Shown here: positions 57,164 through 64,000 of the stretch, piece by piece
Layout: each line of letters begins with the position of its first letter
Numbering within the stretch: position 1 is the first letter of the stretch
Assembly: GCA_024401495.1 (NCBI GenBank)
Contig: JAKSKW010000003.1
Coordinates: 48,360 to 112,359 of the forward strand
DNA: 64,000 nucleotides
Reading direction: 5' to 3'
DNA from: Paludibacteraceae bacterium
Lineage (GTDB): Bacteria > Bacteroidota > Bacteroidia > Bacteroidales > Paludibacteraceae
Position numbers and translations under genes: made by a program
Notes under the pieces: generated by a model
What the model was told of the DNA's origin: nothing
The model's database searches: none
The model's input: only the letters and a program-made list of their open reading frames with translations

Positions 57164-58759
57164 TTATCTGTTTTTTCTATGAGACGACGTTTTTTTATCT
57201 CTACCATAACGATTATTATTATAATAATCATTTGTAATGCCATCATTCTCGTCTACTTCAAACTCAGATTCAGATTCAAAGTCTTCAGAATCGTCCTTTT
57301 CATCCTCATTCTCTTGATCTTCATTATCCTCTTTTGATTCAGAGTCTTCTTGTCCGTCCTTTACATCATCTTCCAATTCATCTTCATCATCAAAATCAAC
57401 TTCATCTTCGAATACCTTTCGACGTGATACGTTCCTTTTAGACTTCTTTGTATTTATTTTCTGACGATGCAATTTCTGATCTCTTACCTTCTCAACTCCC
57501 TGCTCTGCACGAATCTTATTAAACTTCTTCAACTGATCCGATTTTTCTTTCTTCACATCTTTGTTACGCTCTACCGCATCCAGATATTCAGAAAGTTTAC
57601 GTCTCTCCAATTCATCATCATAAGTTTTGTAATCAGCCTCCGCAGTGAAAGATGTCCTGTAACGATATGCTTCGACACTAAAATACTTGATTCCAGTGAT
57701 AAACATGATACCTATAACACAGAGCATAAATATTTGTTTATGCAATTTAGACGTCAAACTGCCATAATATTGCACAAACAACATAATCAATCCAATACAG
57801 AACAAAGAAGAGGCTCTATCCTGCATCACTCTGATCTCACAAAGAGAGAATACCAGTATGAAATATATCACAAAGACATTCTTGATGACATTATCAATAT
57901 TCTTACCGACTTTGAAAAAATTCGGGAAGAAAAAGAACATTACGTAGGCAAAAAGCACTATGATCTTTCTCATTCCAAAATTGTAGTACGAATCGGCGTA
58001 TACTATATTGACATAGTATTTCTGGATTTTCGACGCGATATGTTGTCCACCATAGGTGTATAGTCCAGTCAATACAATATTGATAAACTTAATTCTGAAT
58101 ATGAAGACCAGCATAACCACCGTAAAAATCCATAGCAACTGGTTCTTCGTCAGAGTAATTCTCAATAGTGGATATGCGATAATATAGAATAGAGATGTGG
58201 TATGGAAAGTCATACCTAGAAGATTCAGCAAGACATAAGAAAAAATCTGTTTTTCTCTCACATATCTCAATGAAAGCATAAACAATAACACAGAGTTGGC
58301 ATTACGCAACTGTTCTGCATGGAAAACCCATCCCCACCAAATGAAATAAATCAACAAGGCCAAAACACAATAGTTGGTCTCGCGTTTGAAAAAATAATAT
58401 AGTACGATTGCGTCTATCAGGACATAGACAAACTGAAATTGCCAAAAACTCAACCCAAGTGTTTTACCAATGACCTCAAACACATGGTAGCCAGCTTCAA
58501 AATCTGTATACCAATCATTCGAATAATGACCGGATATAAACTCTCCTAATGTTGGGGTGTCACGATAGTCCTCAAAATACATCATGACATCCATTCCAGT
58601 CCAACCTTTTAATCCAACGAAAAGAGTGAAAAGTGTTAGGGCGAATATGAAATTATATTTAGTCCTGTGATTGTGGTTTAGTAGATTAAACTCTACCAAA
58701 ACCAACATCACAAGTATGGCCATAAAGCAGAAATATGGTATTGAAATACTTATATCCAT
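57164..58759 (-). CDS. EpsG-like polytopic protein with long acidic tail
   Basis: The first 340 residues are about ten membrane helices of the EpsG (exopolysaccharide polymerase-like) type. The pattern GLKGWTGMDVMMYFEDYRDTPT lies at about 49-70. QLRNANSVLLFMLSLRYV and MTFHTTSLFYIIAYPLL are like other Bacteroidota EpsG proteins. Residues about 440-510 are a solid Asp/Glu/Ser stretch (EDEVDFDDEDELEDDVKDGQ and more), preceded by KKSKRNVSRRK and ended by a basic RYGRDKKTSSHRKNR, which I have not seen in other members. Total 531 aa. No other polysaccharide synthesis gene is adjacent. Confidence 0.7.
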   Translation of the reverse strand: MDISISIPYFCFMAILVMLVLVEFNLLNHNHRTKYNFIFALTLFTLFVGLKGWTGMDVMMYFEDYRDTPTLGEFISGHYSNDWYTDFEAGYHVFEVIGKTLGLSFWQFQFVYVLIDAIVLYYFFKRETNYCVLALLIYFIWWGWVFHAEQLRNANSVLLFMLSLRYVREKQIFSYVLLNLLGMTFHTTSLFYIIAYPLLRITLTKNQLLWIFTVVMLVFIFRIKFINIVLTGLYTYGGQHIASKIQKYYVNIVYADSYYNFGMRKIIVLFAYVMFFFFPNFFKVGKNIDNVIKNVFVIYFILVFSLCEIRVMQDRASSLFCIGLIMLFVQYYGSLTSKLHKQIFMLCVIGIMFITGIKYFSVEAYRYRTSFTAEADYKTYDDELERRKLSEYLDAVERNKDVKKEKSDQLKKFNKIRAEQGVEKVRDQKLHRQKINTKKSKRNVSRRKVFEDEVDFDDEDELEDDVKDGQEDSESKEDNEDQENEDEKDDSEDFESESEFEVDENDGITNDYYNNNRYGRDKKTSSHRKNR

Positions 58760-58775
58760 CCTATGGCGTAATATC

Positions 58776-59918
58776 TTATCTTCTTACAATAGCAACACCA
58801 ATAGGTTTTATATTGCTATATCTGTTGAAAATATCTCCAAAAGAATATTCCGAACCATTAATCCACAATCTAGGAATATTAGAGCCAGACATTGATCTCT
58901 CATATCCACAGCATACCACTATTCCATTCAACACATCAATATCCTCAACTATACCTTGCGAATTATTAGATGATGTTAATTCACATTCTTTTAGATCATT
59001 AATACGATTCTCCTTGTTACTCTTCTGGGTTGCAGTCCAATACTTAGCATGGTAACCATCGTTTCCGCCGATGTAAAAAATACCATTTTCATACTTTATA
59101 CAAGTAAGCGACGACGCTGGTCCCTCAAATGTCAAGTTGTTATTGGAACGATTAATCCAAACCTTAGGCAGATAACCTGTACCTGAATTTCTTTCACGAC
59201 CTACGCACCACCAGTTGGCCCCATCGGAAACTATATCATTTGCGAAAGCCGGATAGTCTCCATGTTCATTCTTGGAGTCATTATCTTGAGTCAACTTATT
59301 GTACGACTGTCCGTCAATCCAAATTCTGGCCTCCTCGACATCCTCCCTATTCACATTGTTGCCAAAACCAGCGACATAGCATTTACCATCTTTCAGACTG
59401 ATCTTGCTAGCTCTCGAACCATTCTTTAGAATAGTTGGTTTGGTGCCACACCACATTTTGGCTGTCTCAACATAACCTTCCTTCTGGAATCCACAGGTGT
59501 ACACCGTTCCATCAGCGTCGACAGCAATTCCCGTTGCAGCTCTACCCTCAGGCAATTCAACCTCTAGATCGTCTTTCCAGTAAAGAGGGTCTGTTCCAAA
59601 ACATCCTGCAGCATAAACTACCTTATCCTCCGTAACATAGATGTCAAACACCTCGACTCCTTCATCACGGCCTGGAGACAGTTTACGAACCGATGCCTTA
59701 GAATTTGAACTACCATTGGACCATATACCAGAACATAGAATACTTTTTGAAGATGCTGAAGGTATGCTGTCATATGTAAATGCCATATAGACAGAATATT
59801 CATCATCGCTAAACGGTGGCACTACGTCAAGACCATTTGATTTAGATTCTTCATCCTTACATGCCGTCAATGCGACAGCACATAAAGCGACATATGAAAA
59901 TCCTGCAATAATGCGCAT
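58776..59918 (-). CDS. Lipoprotein with propeller-like repeats
   Basis: Lipobox LTAC with Cys near 20 (MRIIAGFSYVALCAVALTAC-KDEES). The mature protein has about six repeats of a 'W.(D/N)G....L' or 'VYAAGCFGTDPLYWKDD' pattern, each with YVAGFGNN, YIGGNDGYHAKYW or CVGRERNSGTGY type strands, roughly every 45-50 residues. This suggests a beta-propeller with a conserved Trp per blade. Not recognised as a known family. Encoded 26 bp after nhaD and 16 bp before the EpsG-like gene. Confidence 0.55.
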   Translation of the reverse strand: MRIIAGFSYVALCAVALTACKDEESKSNGLDVVPPFSDDEYSVYMAFTYDSIPSASSKSILCSGIWSNGSSNSKASVRKLSPGRDEGVEVFDIYVTEDKVVYAAGCFGTDPLYWKDDLEVELPEGRAATGIAVDADGTVYTCGFQKEGYVETAKMWCGTKPTILKNGSRASKISLKDGKCYVAGFGNNVNREDVEEARIWIDGQSYNKLTQDNDSKNEHGDYPAFANDIVSDGANWWCVGRERNSGTGYLPKVWINRSNNNLTFEGPASSLTCIKYENGIFYIGGNDGYHAKYWTATQKSNKENRINDLKECELTSSNNSQGIVEDIDVLNGIVVCCGYERSMSGSNIPRLWINGSEYSFGDIFNRYSNIKPIGVAIVRR

Positions 59919-59944
59919 AACTCAAATAACTATTTAGTAACTAT

Positions 59945-61324
59945 TTAGTTCAACATTGGCACGATAACCATATCCTGGAAGATAAACATAGCAGCACCTG
60001 CCAAATAACCTAGCAATGCAACCAATGAAACCTCCTTCAAATACCATCCGAAGCTTACCTTCTCAAGACCCATGACTACAACACCTGCAGCTGAACCTAC
60101 GATTAGGATACTTCCACCAACACCAGCACAATATGCAAGGAACAACCAGAATGCACCGTCGACAGCAAAATAAGCATTTGCTGGATCAACAGCGTACATC
60201 TTCATAGCACCTGCTACAAGCGGAACATTATCTACGATTGAAGAAAGCACACCGATAATGATATTGATAACATAAATATTTCCAATAGCGTCGTTAAGGG
60301 TTTTACTCAAATCCTGAAGGATACCTGCGAATGAAAGAGCATTTACAGCCATCAAAATACCCAAGAAGAATAGGATAGTTGTCATATCGATTCTCTTAAC
60401 AACCTTCTGGATACGAGCCTTTTTCTCCTCCTTGATCGAATCTCCCTTTTCATGATACATAAGTTCTGTGTAAACCCACAAGATACCAAGACCTAGAGCC
60501 ACACCAATGTATGGAGGCAAATGAGTGATAGCTTTGAAGATAGGGACAAATACCAAAGCACCGATTCCTAAATAGAAAATGATATTACGCTCACGGTTTG
60601 TAACCATTTCAGCAGCAGTAGGCTCATGATGTGTAGACTCCTCTACATTGTCAACAGCCTCCAATGTACCGTTTAGCTTTCTTGACATGATCAACATTGG
60701 CAATAAAGCAGCAACAATAGAAGGCAAGATAAGCTCAGGAAGCAAATGCTCTGTTGTAACATTACCCTTTACCCAAAGCATGATAGTAGTAACGTCGCCG
60801 ATTGGAGAGAAAGCTCCACCTGCGTTAGCAGCAAGAATCACAACAGCAGCATAGTACCAACGCTCCTTCTGATCCTGGATCAACTTTCTAAGCAACATTA
60901 CAATAACGATTGTAGTAGTTAGATTATCAAGCACTGCCGACATAAAGAATGTGATACCTGTTAGGATATATAGCAGTGTTCTCTTATTTCTTGTTGTAAT
61001 TCGTCTTGTGATAATGTTGAATCCTCCGTGTACGTCAATCAACTCCACGATTGTCATCGCACCCATTAGGAAGAACAAAATTTCCGCAACTTCACCTACG
61101 CCCTCGATAAGCTCATGGTGAGTAACATATTCAGTCGTTTTCTGAATAGCGGCATGATTTGGATCCAACGGTGATGTATATAGTTCCGGTGCATAGAAAA
61201 TATAAACTGTCCAAAGAACGGAACACATAATCAAAGCCGTTGCCGCTTTGTTGACATGAATCTGATGCTCTGTTGCAATAGCTATATAGCCCAGAACAAA
61301 CAGAATAATCATTAGTAAGTACAT
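59945..61324 (-). CDS. nhaD: NhaD-type Na+/H+ antiporter
   Basis: About twelve helices. GAMTIVELIDVHGGF, FMSAVLDNLTTTIVIVMLLRKL (with the Asp and Asn-Leu-Thr-Thr-Thr of ion-transporter superfamily cores), ANAGGAFSPIGDVTTIMLW and SSIVDNVPLVAGAMKMY are the characteristic NhaD/ArsB-type motifs. 459 aa, normal. Imports H+ in exchange for Na+ (or Li+). First gene of the minus-strand run 54-61 kb, with a TATGTTTG element 54 bp upstream. Confidence 0.92.
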   Translation of the reverse strand: MYLLMIILFVLGYIAIATEHQIHVNKAATALIMCSVLWTVYIFYAPELYTSPLDPNHAAIQKTTEYVTHHELIEGVGEVAEILFFLMGAMTIVELIDVHGGFNIITRRITTRNKRTLLYILTGITFFMSAVLDNLTTTIVIVMLLRKLIQDQKERWYYAAVVILAANAGGAFSPIGDVTTIMLWVKGNVTTEHLLPELILPSIVAALLPMLIMSRKLNGTLEAVDNVEESTHHEPTAAEMVTNRERNIIFYLGIGALVFVPIFKAITHLPPYIGVALGLGILWVYTELMYHEKGDSIKEEKKARIQKVVKRIDMTTILFFLGILMAVNALSFAGILQDLSKTLNDAIGNIYVINIIIGVLSSIVDNVPLVAGAMKMYAVDPANAYFAVDGAFWLFLAYCAGVGGSILIVGSAAGVVVMGLEKVSFGWYLKEVSLVALLGYLAGAAMFIFQDMVIVPMLN

Positions 61325-61377
61325 AAGACCTCCTTGAATTTTTTATTATTTTTTTCGTTATTTTCAAAACTCTTTTG

Positions 61378-61385
61378 CAAACATA
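61378..61385 (-). promoter_or_regulatory. Candidate -7 element of nhaD
   Basis: The minus strand reads TATGTTTG followed by C, an exact TAnnTTTG match 54 bp before the ATG. Confidence 0.55.
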
Positions 61386-61428
61386 CAAATTTTTTAATCA
61401 AAAAGTTAATAAATCCTAAAAATAATTG

Positions 61429-61436
61429 TATCTTTG
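61429..61436 (+). promoter_or_regulatory. Candidate -7 element of the OmpA-family gene
   Basis: TATCTTTG, an exact match 39 bp before the ATG. Divergent from the nhaD element, 44 bp apart. Confidence 0.55.
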
Positions 61437-61474
61437 AGCATTTGAATGGTCAAGGAACATTTATGTAAGTTTGT

Positions 61475-62980
61475 ATGAGCAAAAAAGCGACAGGGATTAT
61501 ATTAGGACTTTGTGTGGCGGCAGGAGTCAACGCACAATACGCGCGTAACCAAGTTGAACTTCAGGTCAACGGTGGAATGCACGCTCTTTGGTACGATGCT
61601 TATTCTTCAGCATTAACCCACCAATCTAATCTTGGTGGAGGTACATCACTTAATTATCGCCACTTTTTTAACGACAACTTGGGAATCGGCACAGGATTTG
61701 GAGTCTCTTTCTTCAACAGCTACGGTAAAATCAGTTCATACGACGAAAAAATAACGAGACTCAACAATAATATTCTTGCCACTCATTTCCAAAGCTGGGA
61801 GGAAAAACAGAAATATGCTCAACTTGAAATTCCTTTCGGTGCATACTATCGCAACAACATTACTTACAGTGTAGATTTCTTGGCTGGCTTCGGTGTGAAA
61901 CTTGGTCTTCCGGTCCGCCACACTTTTGAAGTCACAGAAGGTAGCTTGACTCGTTCTGAATATTCTCAAGAATCAGGCAAAACTACAGACCTTGACACTG
62001 ATTATTCGCTTCTTGATTTCGAGGGCGACTTCAATACGAAAAAGACTACTTGCTCTTTCTTCCTCGATTTCGGTTTGACTAAATGGTTCTCATCCAAATT
62101 TGGTCTTTACGGTGGTTTGTATGTAAACTACGGCTTCACGGATATAGTAGACTCTAAATCTGATCAGAAATTATTCTCAGAGAATGGAGTTTACACTAAT
62201 ATGCTTGAGTGTGATCAGGTGACAAAAGTCGGAAGCATCGCTGTAGGCTTCAAAATAGCAGCAACTCTTCCTACAGACCGTGTGAAGAAGAAACAGGCGA
62301 TGCCAGAGAACAAGGAGATTCCTGCTCAGGAGCCAATGGTTGCTCCAGAGGTTAAGAAGGCATTAATGGTTCGCGACAGCATCCATCACTTGCCAGATTC
62401 TTTGATCTATATCCGCTACTCTAAGGAAGAGGTCGCTAAGGTTAAACGATTGATCTCAGAGCTTGGCGTTATTGAGGATGTAACCGAAGAAAAGAAGGTG
62501 AAGTATAGAAATACAATCACTGCATATGACACTTTGACATCATTTGAAAAGCTTGACATCACTTGGAATGAGCGTCGTCACCTTAAGTTTGCAGAATATG
62601 CGCTTAACGCTGAAGATGCAATCAAAATGTTGAGCGAGGAGATGAGTACAATGTTCTCATTCCCATTCAACGAGAGTGGTTTCACATCTACAGAAGATAT
62701 GGAGGTGGCATTCGAGGACATAAAGGTTCTTCTTCGTTTGCAGCCTAACAAGGGACTATTGATCAAGGGGCACGCCGACAAGATGGAGATGGACTACAAC
62801 AACGCTATCGGTATCGAGCGCGCATTCTTCATCCGTGATATCCTAAAGGAAAAGGGTACCGCAGCCGACCAGCTTGACGTAAAAGACATGAAGGACAAGG
62901 AACCAGTCGACGTGAGTGGCACTGAAGAAGGCAAAGCAAAAAACCGTCGTGTGACATTCTCTATTTACGAGGAACAATAA
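61475..62980 (+). CDS. OmpA-family outer membrane protein (beta-barrel plus peptidoglycan-binding domain)
   Basis: Signal peptide MSKKATGIILGLCVAAGVNA-Q, then a beta-barrel of about 250 residues with alternating strands (VELQVNGGMHALWYDAYS, SLNYRHFFNDNLGIGTGFGVSFF, FGLYGGLYVNYGFTDI). A Pro-rich hinge (KKQAMPENKEIPAQEP) precedes a periplasmic region. The C-terminal OmpA fold has LLIKGHADKMEMDYNNAIGIERA, FFIRDIL and the closing KAKNRRVTFSIYEEQ, where Arg of the NRR motif contacts peptidoglycan in the family. 501 aa. Anchors the outer membrane to the cell wall. Confidence 0.85.
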   Translation: MSKKATGIILGLCVAAGVNAQYARNQVELQVNGGMHALWYDAYSSALTHQSNLGGGTSLNYRHFFNDNLGIGTGFGVSFFNSYGKISSYDEKITRLNNNILATHFQSWEEKQKYAQLEIPFGAYYRNNITYSVDFLAGFGVKLGLPVRHTFEVTEGSLTRSEYSQESGKTTDLDTDYSLLDFEGDFNTKKTTCSFFLDFGLTKWFSSKFGLYGGLYVNYGFTDIVDSKSDQKLFSENGVYTNMLECDQVTKVGSIAVGFKIAATLPTDRVKKKQAMPENKEIPAQEPMVAPEVKKALMVRDSIHHLPDSLIYIRYSKEEVAKVKRLISELGVIEDVTEEKKVKYRNTITAYDTLTSFEKLDITWNERRHLKFAEYALNAEDAIKMLSEEMSTMFSFPFNESGFTSTEDMEVAFEDIKVLLRLQPNKGLLIKGHADKMEMDYNNAIGIERAFFIRDILKEKGTAADQLDVKDMKDKEPVDVSGTEEGKAKNRRVTFSIYEEQ

Positions 62981-63000
62981 AAAAGATACATCTATAAATC

Positions 63001-63030
63001 TGTGTCAGAAGACGACGTCTTCTGACACAC
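63001..63030. terminator. Perfect palindrome between OmpA-family and acyltransferase genes
   Basis: TGTGTCAGAAGACG, a single A, then CGTCTTCTGACACA: a 14-bp palindrome with GAAGACG arms like other hairpins here. The following CATTTTAAATA is a weak T-tract, so termination would be partial. Confidence 0.6.
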
Positions 63031-63042
63031 ATTTTAAATATA

Positions 63043-63960
63043 ATGAAAGAGAAATTTAAGGATTTGAAAAACAAACTGTCGTATTATTTTGTACGAGGAG
63101 CAATAGCATCGTTTAGTCTGCTCCCTTTCAGTGTGTTGTATTTCATCTCCGACATTCTTTATTATATAGTAAGATATGTGGCAAGATACCGTAGAAAGGT
63201 TGTAGCAGAAAATCTTGCCAATTCATTTCCAGAAAAGAGCGACATCGAAAGAAAAGTCATAGAAAAGCAGTTCTACCACCACTTCTGCGATATGCTTATG
63301 GAATGGGTTAAAACCTACAGAATGACCTACGATGATATCCTCAAACATGTGGAGTTTGAAAACCGCGACGCTATGGCTAACCTAATCAAGGAAGGCCGAA
63401 ACATGATGTTCGCATCTTCACACAAGGGAAACTGGGAGTGGATGCCCGCTCTCTACTGGCAACTCGACTGTCCTAACCTTGTGGGTGTGGAGGTAAACCG
63501 TCCTGCCAAGAATCCATATATAAATGCTTTCCTAAAAAGCATCCGCAACCGTTTGGGCATGGAATTGGTAGATAAGAACGACATCATCCGTCCGCTTATA
63601 AAGTATAGAAAAGGAGACAAAACATTTGGTCTTGGCCTTCTTGCCGACCAAACTCCAAGCGTAAAGAATATCGACTACTGGACAGAATTTCTTCATCAAG
63701 ACACTCCTTTCCTTTCTGGCCCAGAAAGAATGGCGAGAATGTTCAAATCAGCTTACGTCTATGCCGACGTGGTTCGCATCAAACGTGGGTACTACAAATA
63801 CCGTCTGACTGTTCTTTCCGTCAACGTGGCTGAAGAGGAGGAATACGCAGCGACAGAGAAGTATGCTCGTCTGCTTGAAAAGAGTATACAGGAATATCCT
63901 TCTGATTGGTTGTGGACCCACCGCAGATGGAAACACAAGAGAGATAATGCTAAATGCTAA
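63043..63960 (+). CDS. LpxL/HtrB-family lipid A acyltransferase
   Basis: Late acyltransferase of the inner membrane. An N-terminal hydrophobic anchor (about 18-46) precedes the catalytic HX4E: H127-KGNW-E132 (HKGNWEW). VVAENLANSFPEKS, LADQTPS and the GPERMARMFKSAYVYADVVRIKRGYYKY segment are typical of the family. 305 aa. It should add a secondary acyl chain to lipid A using acyl-ACP, thus using the fab products and the LpxK product. The final residues NAKC and the stop codon lie in a 7-bp tandem repeat. Confidence 0.88.
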   Translation: MKEKFKDLKNKLSYYFVRGAIASFSLLPFSVLYFISDILYYIVRYVARYRRKVVAENLANSFPEKSDIERKVIEKQFYHHFCDMLMEWVKTYRMTYDDILKHVEFENRDAMANLIKEGRNMMFASSHKGNWEWMPALYWQLDCPNLVGVEVNRPAKNPYINAFLKSIRNRLGMELVDKNDIIRPLIKYRKGDKTFGLGLLADQTPSVKNIDYWTEFLHQDTPFLSGPERMARMFKSAYVYADVVRIKRGYYKYRLTVLSVNVAEEEEYAATEKYARLLEKSIQEYPSDWLWTHRRWKHKRDNAKC

Positions 63961-64000
63961 ATGCTAAATGCTAAATGCTAAATGCTAAATGCTAAATGCT
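63946..64000 (+). repeat. 7-bp tandem repeat (AAATGCT)n over the acyltransferase stop codon
   Basis: AATGCT followed by at least seven perfect AAATGCT units to the window edge (63952-64000 and beyond). The stop TAA of the acyltransferase is inside the repeat. Since 7 is not a multiple of 3, a change in copy number would leave all three frames closing within about 21 bp. Confidence 0.95.

Noticed and set aside
1..64000. tRNA/rRNA genes, prophage, insertion sequences or integrative element
   Set aside because: I looked for tRNA-like cloverleaves in the intergenic gaps and for transposase or integrase motifs in the proteins and found none.

Overview
The window looks like chromosomal DNA of a Bacteroidales bacterium, probably an uncultured gut or rumen member of the Prevotella/Bacteroides/Muribaculaceae type. 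The evidence is AT-rich DNA, many genes preceded by the Bacteroidota -7 element TAnnTTTG with no E. coli-like -10/-35 or strong Shine-Dalgarno, BspA-like LRR proteins, GLUG and FISUMP ('Fib_succ_major') secreted proteins, a SusE/F-like glycan-binding lipoprotein, and FabK as enoyl-ACP reductase. I see no rRNA, tRNA, CRISPR array, transposase, integrase or prophage. Most of it is housekeeping DNA interleaved with secreted and envelope protein genes.

Layout. 1-9 kb (+): a glycerate-kinase-like P-loop kinase and a glycosyltransferase; a glycan-binding lipoprotein; a DUF2157 membrane protein overlapping a possible GDYXXLXY-like partner; a GDPD-like secreted protein overlapping a GLUG surface protein; a YeiH-type transporter. 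9-11.5 kb (-): a lipoprotein, a SAP-domain protein and a periplasmic TPR protein. 11.8-20 kb: a TGS-fused nucleoside kinase, a DUF4143 ATPase whose promoter region carries a 33-bp tandem repeat, two FISUMP proteins, a TM2/PH-like membrane protein and four copies of one hairpin. 20-26 kb: a GH94 phosphorylase, two secreted proteins, and a compact CD225-DUF2752-TM2 operon behind a small HTH gene. 26-34 kb (-): gltB-gltD-asnB for ammonia assimilation into glutamate and asparagine. 34-41 kb: a second DUF4143 ATPase with its own 41-bp repeat array, then punA/lpxK, dgt and an unknown secreted protein. 41-50 kb (+): fabH-fabK-fabF flanked on both sides by a duplicated two-gene cassette (a small secreted beta-protein plus a BspA-like LRR protein). 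50-54 kb (+): SDR-rpoN-membrane protein-GLUG lipoprotein operon. 54-61 kb (-): DUF4197, radical SAM/SPASM, CDF transporter, EpsG-like protein with a very acidic tail, lipoprotein, NhaD. 61-64 kb (+): an OmpA-family protein and an LpxL-like acyltransferase whose stop codon lies inside a 7-bp tandem repeat running off the window.

How the genes fit together: nitrogen assimilation (gltBD, asnB), fatty acid and lipid A synthesis (fabHKF, lpxK, LpxL-like), nucleotide metabolism (punA, dgt, nucleoside kinase), ion homeostasis (nhaD, CDF) and surface glycan or adhesion functions. The most unusual signals are non-coding. Two unrelated tandem-repeat arrays, with periods of 33 and 41 bp, each sit in the promoter region of a DUF4143 ATPase and contain or abut -7 promoter elements. 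Several families of short palindromic or hairpin intergenic repeats also recur, some in places where a terminator would make no sense. I could run no database search, so family names rest on motif recognition.
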